The translations under genes and the position numbers were made by a program. This document shows, in pieces, positions 28,898 through 38,198 of a stretch of DNA of 64,000 bases; position 1 is the first letter of the stretch, and every line of letters starts with the position of its first letter. Where the stretch lies: assembly GCF_034120055.1 (NCBI RefSeq), contig NZ_CP139368.1:2480001-2544000 (forward strand). The letters are read 5' to 3'. Under the pieces are notes generated by a model that did no database searches, had not been told where the DNA came from, and saw only the letters and a program-made list of their open reading frames with translations. Origin of the DNA: Microbacterium rhizosphaerae (GTDB lineage Bacteria; Actinomycetota; Actinomycetes; Actinomycetales; Microbacteriaceae).

Positions 28898-29330
28898 GCG
28901 TAAAGCCGATGACATCCTCGCGATCGTCAGCGCCGCGAACGCGCTGACCCGGATCGCGGCCATCCAGACCCACAACGACGCCCCCGCCGCGCAGTGGCGG
29001 GCTCTGAAGGTGCTCGAACACGACGGACCGCAGCGCATCGGCGCCCTCGCCTCCTACAGCCGCACCACCCAGCCGGGCATGACCCGCCTCGTCGGCCAGA
29101 TGGTCGACGAAGGACTCGTGAGCCGCGGGGCCGATCCCGAGGACTCACGCGCCACGGTGGTGGCGATCACCGACGCCGGCGTCCGCGCCTTCGCCGAGTG
29201 GAAGGTCGACCTCGCCGACGCGCTCGAGCCGCTCTTCGCCGATCTCGCCGACGAAGACTGGGCCGTGCTCTCCCGCGCGGCCGACATCCTCACATCCCGC
29301 ACAGCACCCGTGGAGGCAACCACCCGATGA
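28896..29330 (+). CDS. MarR-family transcriptional regulator
   Basis: A 144-residue winged-helix protein with QWRALKVLEHDGPQRIGALA, recognition helix TTQPGMTRLVGQMVDEGLV, and the wing SRGADPEDSRATVVAITDAG, followed by a dimerisation helix. It is leaderless (ATG at the predicted transcription start) and overlaps the following MFS gene by four bases, so it most likely represses its own operon through the two dyads upstream. Confidence 0.92.
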   Translation: MRKADDILAIVSAANALTRIAAIQTHNDAPAAQWRALKVLEHDGPQRIGALASYSRTTQPGMTRLVGQMVDEGLVSRGADPEDSRATVVAITDAGVRAFAEWKVDLADALEPLFADLADEDWAVLSRAADILTSRTAPVEATTR

Positions 29331-30559
29331 GCGCGCACGCACCCGCATCCGCATCCCCCTGGCGGCAGCCTGCCCAAGTCTGGGCCGTCGCGTTCGCCTG
29401 TGTCGTGGCCTTCATGGGCATCGGTCTGGTCGACCCCATCCTGCCCGCGATCGCGGGGTCGCTGCAGGCCACACCCGTCCAGACCGAGCTTCTCTTCACG
29501 AGCTACCTCGTGGTCACCGGGCTCGCGATGCTCGTGACGAGCTGGATCTCCAGCCGTATCGGTGCGAAGGCGACCCTCCTCACGGGTCTGGCCCTCATCG
29601 TGGTCTTCGCGCTGCTGTGCGCCCTGAGCGGCAGCGTGGACGCGATCATCGGCTTCCGCGCCGGATGGGGCCTCGGCAACGCGCTGTTCATCTCCACCGC
29701 TCTCGCGACGATCGTCGGCGCGGCGGCGGGCGGCAGCGGAGCGGCCATCGTCCTCTACGAGGCCGCCCTGGGCCTCGGCATCGCCATCGGCCCGCTCCTC
29801 GGCGGGCTCCTCGGCGAGGTGAGCTGGCGCGGCCCGTTCTTCGGTGTCGTCGTGCTGATGGCGATCGCGTTCGTCGCCGTGGCGGTGCTCCTGCGCGGCC
29901 CGTTCGAGAGGCGCGTGCCCGTCCCGTTCAGCGCGCCCTTCAAGGCTCTGCGCATCCCGGCACTGGCGGTTCTGGCCGTCGTCGCGTTGTTCTACAACAT
30001 CGGCTTCTTCGTCCTTCTGGCCTTTTCGCCGTTCCCGCTCGGCTTCAGCGCGATGGGCATCGGTCTGACGTTCTTCGGCTGGGGCGTCGCGCTCGCCATC
30101 ACGAGCGTGTGGGTCGCGCCCTGGCTGCTGAGGTTCTGGCGCCGGACGACCGTGATGCTCGTGGTCCTGCCGCTGCTCGCCATCGACCTCGTCGTGGCCG
30201 GCATCCTGGTCGCGAGCCAGCTCGCGCTCGTCGTGTGCATCATCGTCGGCGGCTTGTTGCTCGGCATCATGAACACCGTGCTCACCGAGTCGGTCATGGA
30301 GTCGACCGACCTGCCGCGCTCCGTCGCCTCGTCGTCGTACTCGGCGGTGCGATTCCTCGGCGGCGCAGCCGCCCCGCCCATCGCCGCGGCCCTGTGGCAC
30401 GCGTTCGGCCCGACCGTCCCGTACGTGTTCGCCGGCGCATCCGTCATCGTCGCGACCGCTGCGCTCGCGATCGGCCGCCGCGCGCTGAGCCGGGTCGACG
30501 AGCACGAGTCCGACGCCGAGGAGATCGGCGCCGCCGTCCTGGTCGGCGACGCCGCCTGA
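29327..30559 (+). CDS. MFS efflux transporter
   Basis: A 410-residue, 12-TM MFS protein. Seen: MGIGLVDPILPAIAGSLQATP in TM1-loop, motif A-like WISSRIGAKATLL, and motif C-like YEAALGLGIAIGPLLGGLLG. It is translationally coupled to the MarR gene (ATGA), a typical repressor-pump pair responding to a small toxic compound. The substrate is unknown. Confidence 0.92.
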   Translation: MSAHAPASASPWRQPAQVWAVAFACVVAFMGIGLVDPILPAIAGSLQATPVQTELLFTSYLVVTGLAMLVTSWISSRIGAKATLLTGLALIVVFALLCALSGSVDAIIGFRAGWGLGNALFISTALATIVGAAAGGSGAAIVLYEAALGLGIAIGPLLGGLLGEVSWRGPFFGVVVLMAIAFVAVAVLLRGPFERRVPVPFSAPFKALRIPALAVLAVVALFYNIGFFVLLAFSPFPLGFSAMGIGLTFFGWGVALAITSVWVAPWLLRFWRRTTVMLVVLPLLAIDLVVAGILVASQLALVVCIIVGGLLLGIMNTVLTESVMESTDLPRSVASSSYSAVRFLGGAAAPPIAAALWHAFGPTVPYVFAGASVIVATAALAIGRRALSRVDEHESDAEEIGAAVLVGDAA

Positions 30560-30654
30560 ACCCGCGCACCGCGAGCGGCGCGCATCCCCCGTGGATGCCG
30601 GCCTCTCGCGGTCAGCGCGGCTCGGAGGACCTCGCAGACTGAGAGACTTGTCGC

Positions 30655-31488
30655 ATGCGCACCACGATCGAGGCGATCCGTCGGTTCTCCGAGGACGGTG
30701 AGCGGTTCGCGATGGTGACCGCGTACGACTACACGAGCGCTCGTCTCGTGGATCGCAGCCGTGTCCCGCTGATCCTGGTCGGCGACTCGCTCGGAATGGT
30801 CGTGCAGGGCAACGACAGCACCGTCCCGGTCACGCTCGACGACATGATCTACCACACGCGCATGGTCGTGCGCGGAAGTGCGACCTCGCTCGTCGTCGGC
30901 GACCTGCCGTTCGGCACGACCGCGATCGAGGACGACGCGGTGCGCGCGGCGGTGCGACTCATGCGCGAGGGGGGATGCCAGTCGGTCAAACTCGAAGGCG
31001 GCACTCCCGTCGCCCCGCTCGTGCGCCGGCTCGTCGATGTCGGCATCCCCGTCATGGCCCACATCGGCTACACGCCGCAGTCCGTGAACACCCTCGGCAC
31101 GCGCGTCCAGGGCCGCGACGAGGCGAATGCCCGCCGTATCGTGCTCGACGCCCTGGCGGTCCAGGAGGCGGGTGCCTGGGCCGTCGTCCTCGAGCTCGTC
31201 CCCGCCCCGCTCGCGGCCGCGATCACCGAGCTCCTCGACATCCCGACGATCGGCATCGGGGCCGGGGCGGGATGCAGCGGCCAGGTGCAGGTCTGGCACG
31301 ATCTGCTCGGTCTCTACGACGACTTCGTCCCGCGCCACGCACGTCGCTTCCGCACGCTCGGCGACGAGGCCGCGGCCGCGCTCGACGAGTACGCGGCCGC
31401 CGTGGCCGACGGTTCGTTCCCGGCGGCGGAGAACAGCAGCACGATGGATGCCGGCATCCTCGCCCGCGCCATCGAGGACCTCGAGTGA
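30655..31488 (+). CDS. panB: 3-methyl-2-oxobutanoate hydroxymethyltransferase
   Basis: A 277-residue TIM-barrel enzyme adding a hydroxymethyl group to 2-oxoisovalerate to make ketopantoate. Seen: [67 protein letters not shown] and [22 protein letters not shown]. The substrate comes from the ilvD product. Unusually the SDR gene at 31485 follows in an overlap, with panC convergent beyond it. Confidence 0.96.
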   Translation: MRTTIEAIRRFSEDGERFAMVTAYDYTSARLVDRSRVPLILVGDSLGMVVQGNDSTVPVTLDDMIYHTRMVVRGSATSLVVGDLPFGTTAIEDDAVRAAVRLMREGGCQSVKLEGGTPVAPLVRRLVDVGIPVMAHIGYTPQSVNTLGTRVQGRDEANARRIVLDALAVQEAGAWAVVLELVPAPLAAAITELLDIPTIGIGAGAGCSGQVQVWHDLLGLYDDFVPRHARRFRTLGDEAAAALDEYAAAVADGSFPAAENSSTMDAGILARAIEDLE

Positions 31489-32240
31489 CGGTCGCCATGC
31501 CGACCGTCGCCCTGGTGACGGGCGCACGCACCGGCATCGGCCTGGCCACCGCGCGGCTGCTCGCCCGGCGCGGCGCGCACGTCCTGCTCGGCGGGCGGGA
31601 TGCCGCGACCCTCGAGCCGGTCGTGGACGGGTTGCGCTCGGAGGGCCTCGCGGCCGACGCGTTCGTCGCCGACGTGGCCGACCCGGTCGCCCTCGCGCGG
31701 GCGTTCGCGCGCGCCGCCGAGGACGAGCTGGTGCCGCGCATCCTCGTCAACAACGTGGGGGCGCGCGACCGGCGCGGTGTCCGCGACATGGACACGGCGG
31801 GCTTCGCCGCCCTCGTGCAGGCGGACCTCGTCTCGGCCTACGACGTCGTGCGGGGCTACCTCGCCGGGCACGGCGCGCGACGCGGCGGGTCGATCGTCAA
31901 CGTGTCGTCGATCGCCGCCTCGATCGGTCGCGCCGGCGACGTGGCCTACGCCGCGGCGAAAGCGGGGATCGAGGGGATGACGCGATCCCTGGCCGCGGAA
32001 CTCGGGCCTGACGGCTACCGGGTGAACGCCGTGGCCCCCGGCACCATCGCGACGGAGGCGAACGACGACCTCATGACCGATGCCCGAATGAGCGAGGTCG
32101 TGCGCACGAGGACGTCCCTCGGCCGTTGGGGCCGGCCCGATGAGGTCGCAGCGCTCATCGCGTTCCTCGCGTCGGACGAGGCATCCTTCATCACCGGCCA
32201 GACGGTCGCGGTCGACGGCGGGCTGACGACGCTCTTCTGA
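31485..32240 (+). CDS. Short-chain dehydrogenase/reductase
   Basis: A 251-residue classical SDR. Seen: the cofactor motif [30 protein letters not shown], the catalytic [13 protein letters not shown] with Ser, and [11 protein letters not shown] with Tyr and Lys (YxxxK), then [23 protein letters not shown] and VDGGL. GTG at 31485 overlaps the panB stop (GTGA) and has GAGGA upstream. The first loop Arg after TGA suggests NADP(H) preference. It is coupled to panB but is not a classical ketopantoate reductase; substrate unknown. Confidence 0.9.
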   Translation: MTVAMPTVALVTGARTGIGLATARLLARRGAHVLLGGRDAATLEPVVDGLRSEGLAADAFVADVADPVALARAFARAAEDELVPRILVNNVGARDRRGVRDMDTAGFAALVQADLVSAYDVVRGYLAGHGARRGGSIVNVSSIAASIGRAGDVAYAAAKAGIEGMTRSLAAELGPDGYRVNAVAPGTIATEANDDLMTDARMSEVVRTRTSLGRWGRPDEVAALIAFLASDEASFITGQTVAVDGGLTTLF

Positions 32241-32241
32241 C

Positions 32242-33117
32242 TCAGGCGAGCGGCGCGTTGTCGATGAGCCGGACGGGTCCCACGCGCGCCGCCACGATGC
32301 CGAGCGCGCCCGCCACGACCTCGGCGAGCGGCTCGAAGGTCGCCGGGTCGACGATCGCCCAGTACTCGATCGCCGCACCGGCGTCCTGAAGGATGCGACG
32401 CGCCTCCGCCTCCAGGCGCGCGGTGTCGCGCTCCCCCGCCGCGACGAGATCGCGTGCCCGCTGAAGGCTGCGGCTGAGCGAGAGGGCGGTCTCCCGGTCG
32501 CCGGTGCCGAGGCGGGCGTTGCGGCTCGAGAGCGCGAGCCCGTCGACATCGCGAACGGTCGGCAGTGCCGTGATCGTCGTGGGCAGGTTCAGATCGGCGG
32601 CGAGCCGGCGGACGACCGCGACCTGCTGCGCATCCTTCTGCCCGAAGTAGGCGGTGTCGGCCCCGACCGAGACGAGCAGCTTCGTGACGACGAGGGCGAC
32701 GCCGTCGAAGTGGGATGCGCCGCGCGTGGCGCCCTCCCAGCGTTCGCTCACGCCGCCGACGTGGACGGAGGTCGCGAAGCCCGCGGGGTACATCTCCGCG
32801 GCGCTCGGAACGAACAGCAGTGTCGCGCCGGCGGCCTGCGCCAGCTCGACGTCGCGGTCCTCGGTGCGCGGGTAGGCATCGAGGTCCGCTGCGTCGTTGA
32901 ACTGGGTCGGGTTCACGAAGATCGAGACGACGACCTCGTCGTTCTCCTCGGCCGCGGCGCGGATGAGGGCCAGATGCCCCTCGTGGAGGGCGCCCATGGT
33001 CGGAACGACGCCGACCCTGTGCTCTGCGCGACGGATCGCGGCGCGGCGCTCACGCAGCTCGGACACCGTCCGCACAACGAGAGAACGGCCCCGCTCGGCG
33101 GGACCGTTCTCTGTCAT
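32242..33117 (-). CDS. panC: Pantothenate synthetase
   Basis: An ATP-dependent ligase joining pantoate and beta-alanine. Seen: VVPTMGALHEGHLALIRAA (HIGH-type motif), SIFVNPTQFN, DLDAYPRT, LFVPSAAEMYP, FDGVALVVTKLL, FGQKDAQQVAVVRRL and GLALSSRNARL (KMSKS-like). It is convergent with the SDR. Start is uncertain: ATG 33117 lies two bases from the tRNA-Lys 3' end, and its only Shine-Dalgarno-like AGGGGG is inside the tRNA; the next start, GTG 33075, gives 277 residues and avoids a tRNA terminator hairpin. I report the longer form. Confidence 0.93.
   Translation of the reverse strand: MTENGPAERGRSLVVRTVSELRERRAAIRRAEHRVGVVPTMGALHEGHLALIRAAAEENDEVVVSIFVNPTQFNDAADLDAYPRTEDRDVELAQAAGATLLFVPSAAEMYPAGFATSVHVGGVSERWEGATRGASHFDGVALVVTKLLVSVGADTAYFGQKDAQQVAVVRRLAADLNLPTTITALPTVRDVDGLALSSRNARLGTGDRETALSLSRSLQRARDLVAAGERDTARLEAEARRILQDAGAAIEYWAIVDPATFEPLAEVVAGALGIVAARVGPVRLIDNAPLA
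33080..33112 (-). terminator. tRNA-Lys terminator hairpin, overlapping predicted panC start
   Basis: A nine-base-pair outer stem (AGAGAACGG with CCGTTCTCT) encloses a five-base-pair CCCGC/GCGGG inner stem. It starts seven bases after the tRNA 3' end on the minus strand, exactly where a tRNA terminator is expected. There is no U-tract. Confidence 0.55.
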
Positions 33118-33118
33118 G

Positions 33119-33191
33119 TGCACCCCCTGGGACTCGAACCCAGAACCCACTGATTAAGAGTCAGTTGCTCTGCCGATTGAGCTAGAGGTGC
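33119..33191 (-). tRNA. tRNA-Lys(CTT)
   Basis: 73 bases on the minus strand fold as a cloverleaf: acceptor GCACCTC with GGGGTGC, discriminator A, D-arm with AGCTCAATCGGCAGAGC, anticodon arm ACTGA-CTCTTAA-TCAGT giving anticodon CTT, and T-arm with GGTTCGAGTCC. CCA is not encoded. panC follows directly on the same strand. Confidence 0.96.
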
Positions 33192-33307
33192 ATGATCCGC
33201 TCGAAGCGAACCGAGAGACAACATTACCGGATGAACCGCCCTCGACGAAATCGCCGCCGCCCCCGGGCGTGCCGAGGATGCTCAGCCTTCCCGCCTACGA
33301 TTGACCC

Positions 33308-34186
33308 GTGACCTCCCCCCTCACACCGTCCTCTGCGGCGGCGCCCGCGGCAGGCTCGCATGCCGCTGACCTGCGCGACGACCTCGCTCTCGCGCTCCGT
33401 CTCGCCGATGCCGCCGACGCGGTCTCGATGACCCGGTTCGACAGTCCCGACCTCGACGTCCGCACCAAGGCCGACGCGACGCACGTGACCGAGGCCGACC
33501 TGGCGACCGAACGCGCCATCCGTGAGATCCTCGCGGGCGAGCGCCCCGGCGACGGCGTGTTCGGCGAGGAGTTCGGCGCGGACGGCTCCACGGACCGCCG
33601 GTGGATCATCGATCCGATCGACGGCACCGCCAATTACCTCAAAGGCATCCCGATGTGGGCGACCCTCATCGCGCTCGCGATCGACGGCGTCCCGCGCGTC
33701 GGCGTCGTGAGCCAGCCCGCCATCGGGCGGCGCTGGTGGGCGGCGACCGGTCTGGGTGCCTGGACGAACGGGACGCAGCAGGATGCCGGTCCCCGACGGC
33801 TCTCCGTCTCGGCCGTCGACAGCCTCGACAGGGCGAGCGTGAGCTTCCAGAGCATCGCCCAGTGGGACGCCGCCGGCCGCCTGGACGAGCTCACGCGGCT
33901 CACGCGGGCCGTCTGGCGCGATCGCGGCTACGGCGATGCGTGGCCGTACATGCTGCTCGCCGAGGGCCGTCTCGAGCTCGTGGCGGAGTTCGACGTGAAG
34001 GAGTACGACATCGCCGCGCACGTGCCCATCGTGACCGAGGCCGGCGGCCGCTTCACCGCTTTCGACGGCTCCGACTCGATCGCCGCGCGCTCCTCGCTCG
34101 CCACGAACGGCCTGCTGCACGATGCGTTCCTCGATCTGCTGCACGGCGCACCCGCCGGCACCTCGACGCCGGGAGCGGACGCGTGA
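33308..34186 (+). CDS. hisN: Inositol monophosphatase-family histidinol-phosphatase
   Basis: A 292-residue Mg2+-dependent phosphatase of the IMPase superfamily. Seen: metal-binding GEEFG, WIIDPIDGTANYLKG and, near the C-terminus, DVKEYDIAAHVPIVTEAGG. Overall resemblance, including GYGDAWPYMLLAEGRLELV, favours actinobacterial HisN (histidine synthesis) over plain inositol phosphatase. It starts with GTG seven bases after a -10-like TACGAT (leaderless). It is coupled to the lipoprotein gene by a GTGA overlap. A 28-residue Ala/Ser-rich N-terminal tail precedes the domain. Confidence 0.88.
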   Translation: MTSPLTPSSAAAPAAGSHAADLRDDLALALRLADAADAVSMTRFDSPDLDVRTKADATHVTEADLATERAIREILAGERPGDGVFGEEFGADGSTDRRWIIDPIDGTANYLKGIPMWATLIALAIDGVPRVGVVSQPAIGRRWWAATGLGAWTNGTQQDAGPRRLSVSAVDSLDRASVSFQSIAQWDAAGRLDELTRLTRAVWRDRGYGDAWPYMLLAEGRLELVAEFDVKEYDIAAHVPIVTEAGGRFTAFDGSDSIAARSSLATNGLLHDAFLDLLHGAPAGTSTPGADA

Positions 34187-34758
34187 CGCGCGGGATGCGG
34201 CGCCTGGCCGCCCTCGTCGTCGCCGCGGCTGCGGCATCCGTGCTCGTCGCGTGCGCACCCGCCACGCACTCGTCCTCACCGACCGGCGCACCCCGGGCGG
34301 GTTCCACTGCGGCCCCCACCGCCAAGACGCCCTCGAGCAAGCCCACGGCGGCCGGCACGCCCACGTGCGAGGGCATCATCCCCTCGACGACCGTCGACGC
34401 GTTCAAGAAGGTCGGCTGGTCCTCCCAGCAGGAGCCCTTCCAGATCGTCGACCAGCAGCTCTCCGGCGGCATCGAGTGCCGCTGGGCCGACTTCTCGGTC
34501 GCGAGCGACAACCTGCAGATCTTCGGCTGGGCGCCGATCACGAAGACCCAGGCGCAGTCGGCGCGCGACGCACTCGTCGCATCCGGCTGGCACGTCCTGG
34601 ACGGGACGACCGACGGCGTCTACATCACCGAGGACAAGTCGACCGCGGTCTCGACCGACGACCAGGGGTACGGGATGACGTACCTCTTCGGGAACGGCTG
34701 GGTGAAAGTCGCCGACACCAAGCAGGGCCTCCTGCTGGTCGACTGGCCGCCGTCCTAG
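34183..34758 (+). CDS. Putative secreted lipoprotein
   Basis: A 191-residue protein with a basic N-terminus, hydrophobic core LAALVVAAAAASVLVAC and a lipobox (LVAC; Cys about residue 26), then a Ser/Thr/Pro/Lys linker and a compact C-terminal domain of about 130 residues with two further cysteines (TPTCEG and IECRW). GTG 34183 overlaps the hisN stop and has GGGAG seven bases upstream. No family recognised. Confidence 0.75.
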   Translation: MTRGMRRLAALVVAAAAASVLVACAPATHSSSPTGAPRAGSTAAPTAKTPSSKPTAAGTPTCEGIIPSTTVDAFKKVGWSSQQEPFQIVDQQLSGGIECRWADFSVASDNLQIFGWAPITKTQAQSARDALVASGWHVLDGTTDGVYITEDKSTAVSTDDQGYGMTYLFGNGWVKVADTKQGLLLVDWPPS

Positions 34759-34772
34759 AACGCACCCACACA

Positions 34773-34818
34773 CCGCGAGCCCGCATCCGATTCCTGCGGA
34801 ACGGATGCGGGCTCGCGG
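34773..34818. terminator. Bidirectional terminator hairpin
   Basis: A perfect 17-base-pair stem (CCGCGAGCCCGCATCCG with its complement at 34802-34818) with a 12-base loop lies between the convergent lipoprotein and ABC-transporter genes. Confidence 0.85.
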
Positions 34819-34831
34819 CTGAGAGGGCGGG

Positions 34832-35602
34832 TCAGAGGACCTTCGAGAGGAACGCCTTCGTCCGCAGGTGCTGCGGATTGGCGAGCACCTCGCGCGGATC
34901 GCCTTCCTCGACGACGACTCCCCCGTCCATGAAGACGAGCTTGTCGGCGACCTCGCGGGCGAAGCCCATCTCGTGGGTGACGACGATCATCGTCATGCCG
35001 CTCGCCGCCAGGCCCTTCATGACGTCGAGCACCTCGCCCACGAGCTCGGGGTCGAGGGCCGACGTCGGCTCGTCGAACAGCATGAGCTTCGGATCCATCG
35101 CCAGCGCGCGAGCGATGGCCACGCGCTGCTGCTGGCCGCCGGAGAGGTGCGCGGGGTAGTAGTCGGCACGATCTCCCAGCCCGACGCGCGCGAGAAGCTC
35201 CTGGGCGCGCGCGCGCGCCTCCGCCTTCGGCACGCCCTTGACGCGCACCGGCGCCTCCATGATGTTCTCCAGGGCCGTCATGTGCGGGAACAGGTTGAAG
35301 CGCTGGAACACCATGCCGATGTCGCGGCGCTGCTTGGCCGCGTCCTTCGGCCGCAGCTCGTAGAGCTTGTCGCCCTGCTCGCGGTAGCCGACGACCTTGC
35401 CGTCGACCGAGAGCCGACCCGCGTTGACCACCTCGAGGTGGTTGATGCAGCGCAGGAACGTCGATTTGCCGGAGCCGGAGGGGCCCACCAGACACAGCAC
35501 CTCACCGGGCATGACTTCGAGCGAGATCGACTTGAGCACCTCGTGGGAGCCGAAGCTCTTCGAAACGCCCTCGGCTCTCACCATCGGGGTCGTATCAGCC
35601 AT
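34832..35602 (-). CDS. Polar amino-acid ABC transporter ATP-binding protein
   Basis: A 256-residue ATPase of the GlnQ/HisP type. Seen: Walker [18 protein letters not shown]-loop [14 protein letters not shown], signature [15 protein letters not shown], Walker [14 protein letters not shown] and the switch VVTHEMGFA. It overlaps the permease stop by eight bases, as the last gene of a binding protein-permease-ATPase operon. Confidence 0.95.
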   Translation of the reverse strand: MADTTPMVRAEGVSKSFGSHEVLKSISLEVMPGEVLCLVGPSGSGKSTFLRCINHLEVVNAGRLSVDGKVVGYREQGDKLYELRPKDAAKQRRDIGMVFQRFNLFPHMTALENIMEAPVRVKGVPKAEARARAQELLARVGLGDRADYYPAHLSGGQQQRVAIARALAMDPKLMLFDEPTSALDPELVGEVLDVMKGLAASGMTMIVVTHEMGFAREVADKLVFMDGGVVVEEGDPREVLANPQHLRTKAFLSKVL

Positions 35603-36569
35603 GCGAGGCCCCCTCGTTCTTCGCCTTCATCGTCTGCACGGCCTCCGTGATCGCGCCAGGGTTGGCCGCGGGCATGGGCCGTTGCTCGCCGACGCCGCGC
35701 GAGAACCGCCTCTCGAGGTAGTACTGGCCGATCATCAGGACCGACGTGACCAGGAGGTACCAGGCAGACGCGACGATGAGCAGCGGCACCGGCGTGAAGG
35801 TCACGGCCGAGATATCCCGCGCGACGCCGTAGAGGTCGGTCGTGAGCGGGATGGCGGCCACGAGCGACGTCGTCTTGAGCATCGAGATGACCTCGTTGCC
35901 GGTCGGCGGGATGATGACGCGCATCGACTGCGGGATGACGATGCGGCGCATCGTCAGGCCCCACGACATGCCGAGGGCGATCGCCGCTTCCTCTTGGCCC
36001 TTGTCGACCGAGAGGAGGCCTGCGCGCACGATCTCCGCCATATACGCAGCCTCGTTGAGCGACAGGCCGATCACGGCGATGAGGAACAGGTTCTGGAGGA
36101 ACCCCATGTCGACGGTCACGCCGATGTGCGTCCACGGCACACCGAGGAAGAGGTTCTTGTAGATGACCGCCGCGAGGCCCCAGAACACCAGCTGCACGTA
36201 CACGGGCGTGCCACGGAAGATCCAGAGGTAAACCCAGGCGATGTACTTGACGACCGGGTTCGGCGACAGGCGCATGACAGCCAGGACGAGACCGAGCAGG
36301 ATGCCGGCGATCATCGAGAGCACGGTCAGCTCGAGGGTGACGAGCGCAGCAGCGCTGATGCGCCTGTCGAAGATGTACTTGAGGACGTACGGCCAGCCGT
36401 ACGCTTCCCGCTGCAGCGCATCGGCGATGAAGGCCGCGAGCAGGAGGATGAGGATGACGGCGAAGACGATCCGCCACGGATGCCGCAGCTTGATGGCCTT
36501 GATCGGCGCGGAACGCGCCGGCTCCGGCGCCGGGGTGGTCCCCGACGCCGGAGCGGACGTTGTCGACAT
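35595..36569 (-). CDS. Polar amino-acid ABC transporter permease
   Basis: A 324-residue permease with an extended cytoplasmic N-terminus, about five or six TM helices and the HisM/GlnP-type EAA loop ([22 protein letters not shown], core EAAIALGMS). It starts at ATG 36569, with GAAGGG six bases upstream and two bases after the binding-protein stop. A single permease suggests a homodimer. Cys/polar amino-acid or glutamine import are possibilities. Confidence 0.94.
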   Translation of the reverse strand: MSTTSAPASGTTPAPEPARSAPIKAIKLRHPWRIVFAVILILLLAAFIADALQREAYGWPYVLKYIFDRRISAAALVTLELTVLSMIAGILLGLVLAVMRLSPNPVVKYIAWVYLWIFRGTPVYVQLVFWGLAAVIYKNLFLGVPWTHIGVTVDMGFLQNLFLIAVIGLSLNEAAYMAEIVRAGLLSVDKGQEEAAIALGMSWGLTMRRIVIPQSMRVIIPPTGNEVISMLKTTSLVAAIPLTTDLYGVARDISAVTFTPVPLLIVASAWYLLVTSVLMIGQYYLERRFSRGVGEQRPMPAANPGAITEAVQTMKAKNEGASHG

Positions 36570-36571
36570 GA

Positions 36572-37474
36572 TCAGCCCTTCGAGGCCGCGTTGATCTCGG
36601 CGGTCTTGACCGCGCCGTCGGACACGCCCCACTTGTCGAGGATCTTGCCGTAGGTGCCGTCGTCGATGAGCGACTGCACGGCCGCCTGCACGGCCTTGTC
36701 CATCCCCGTGTTCTTCGCCACGGGGAACCCGTACGGCGCGACATCGAACGTCTTGCCGGCCGCCTGGAGCTTGCCCCCGGTCTGCTTGATGGCGTAGGCG
36801 GTGACCGGCGAGTCGGCGCTCATGGCGTCCACCTGACCGAGGATGACCGCGTTGGTGGCGTCATCCTGCTTGTCGAACCGGAAGACCTGGATGGCGGGCT
36901 TGCCGGCGTCGGTGCAGGCCTTCGACTTCGCGGGCACCTCGTCGGTGTCCTCGAAGGTCGTGGACTGCACGGCCACCTTGAGGCCGCACGCGTTGTCGGG
37001 GTCGACGGTCTTGCCCTTGGCCGAGGCCCACAGGATGCCGGCCGTGTAGTAGTTGACGAAGTCGACCTGCTGCTCGCGCTCGGTCGTGTCGGTGAACGAC
37101 GAGACGCCGATGTCGTCCTTGCCGCCGGTGATCGAGGGCAGGATGTTGTCGAACTTGGCGATCGCGAACTGCGGCTTCAGGCCGAGCTTGGCGGCGATCG
37201 CCTTGGCGAGGTCGACGTCCCAGCCGACCGGGTTGCCGTTGTCGTCCTTGTACTCGTTCGGCGGATACGTGTTGTCCATGCCGATGACGAGGCTGCCGGA
37301 CTTCGCCACGGCGGCCGGAAGGAGCTTGGCCGCAGCGGCATCCTTCGAGACCTGGGAGCTCGAGCCCGACGACGAGGAGCCGCCGGTGGGAGTGGAGTTG
37401 TCGACGCAGCCTGCGAGCAGCAGGACAGCGGCGGCGGCAGATGCCGCAGCAATGACGATACGTCGGGTTCGCAT
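36572..37474 (-). CDS. Amino-acid ABC transporter substrate-binding lipoprotein
   Basis: A 300-residue SBP_bac_3 protein. The signal ends in a lipobox (LLLAGC, Cys about 22), a Ser/Gly linker follows, then the binding domain with LVIGMDNTYPPNEYKDDNGNPVGWDVDLAKAIAAKLG (cited by core NTYPPNEY and GWDVDLA) and DIGVSSFTDTTERE, the FSMTITPERR-like site. ATG 37474 has GAGG eight bases upstream; GTG 37483 is less likely. First gene of the operon. Confidence 0.94.
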   Translation of the reverse strand: MRTRRIVIAAASAAAAVLLLAGCVDNSTPTGGSSSSGSSSQVSKDAAAAKLLPAAVAKSGSLVIGMDNTYPPNEYKDDNGNPVGWDVDLAKAIAAKLGLKPQFAIAKFDNILPSITGGKDDIGVSSFTDTTEREQQVDFVNYYTAGILWASAKGKTVDPDNACGLKVAVQSTTFEDTDEVPAKSKACTDAGKPAIQVFRFDKQDDATNAVILGQVDAMSADSPVTAYAIKQTGGKLQAAGKTFDVAPYGFPVAKNTGMDKAVQAAVQSLIDDGTYGKILDKWGVSDGAVKTAEINAASKG

Positions 37475-37654
37475 GTAGGACACCTCGGATGTGAAGGGCG
37501 ATCAGGGTACCGCGGTAGCGTAATCGCCCCCGTCGGCCGAGTCATGGTAGCGCGGCGCAGTCGTGTCCGTATTGTGAGGTCTCCCAGCTTCTGTCCAGCC
37601 GGCCAGACACCCACCGATGGCCCGCAGACTTCGGCGACGGCCCGCAGCGAACAG

Positions 37655-37688
37655 CGAAGCCCGGCCGTCGTGCGACGGCCGGGCTTCG
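37655..37688 (-). terminator. ssrA terminator
   Basis: A long perfect inverted repeat (arms CGAAGCCCGGCCGTCG and CGACGGCCGGGCTTCG) begins about 20 bases beyond the 3' end of the tmRNA on the minus strand. Its closeness to the mature 3' end is typical of a tmRNA terminator. Confidence 0.75.
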
Positions 37689-37710
37689 GGGCTCCGTGAC
37701 AGCGGTTTCG

Positions 37711-38077
37711 TGGAGCTGGGGGGAATCGAACCCCCGTCCAGCACTGAGTCTCCACGCCTTCTCCGGGCGCAGTCTGCGCAGACGTTCTGCTCGGCCCCGA
37801 CCTTTGTCACAGACACCTAAGTCGACAGGCCCAGTCTGGGAAGAGTCCCGAGCGGCGTCCAGACGCCGACGCTCAGCAAGATCCCTAGATGACGCCAGGA
37901 TCCGTGGCGGGATCACCCACGGTCTGACGGACTATCGGGCTCGCTTACGCAGCGAGGGCGAAGTCAGTGCGCTTTGCATTGGCACTTATTGTTTTGCAGG
38001 GGGCGTTCACGAGATAACCCTGCATCCTCGGCCCGCTTCTCGTGGATTCACAGGCGCTGTCGAAACCGATCAGCCCC
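37711..38077 (-). ncRNA. ssrA: Transfer-messenger RNA (tmRNA)
   Basis: A 367-base RNA. The 5' end GGGGCTGATCGGTTTCGACA and 3' end GGTTCGATTCCCCCCAGCTCCA pair as an alanine acceptor stem with the identity pair G3-U70; the CCA is not encoded. The reading frame at 37945-37983 begins with resume codon GCC after AATAAGT and encodes ANAKRTDFALAA followed by TAA. It rescues stalled ribosomes with SmpB, whose gene is 3.7 kb away. Confidence 0.96.
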
Positions 38078-38198
38078 GTGGCCTTCTCTCGAAGGGACCG
38101 CTGTCACTCTGTGGAGTTGTGAATGGATGCCGGCAGCATCCGAGCATCACAGACTACAACCCGCGGTGGCCCCGTGCAATTCCGCCTAGGCTCAGAGC

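Noticed and set aside
37711..37760. A tRNA-like 3' end at the end of the ABC-transporter region
   Set aside because: It is the alanine-like acceptor and T-arm of tmRNA; the matching 5' half lies at 38077.
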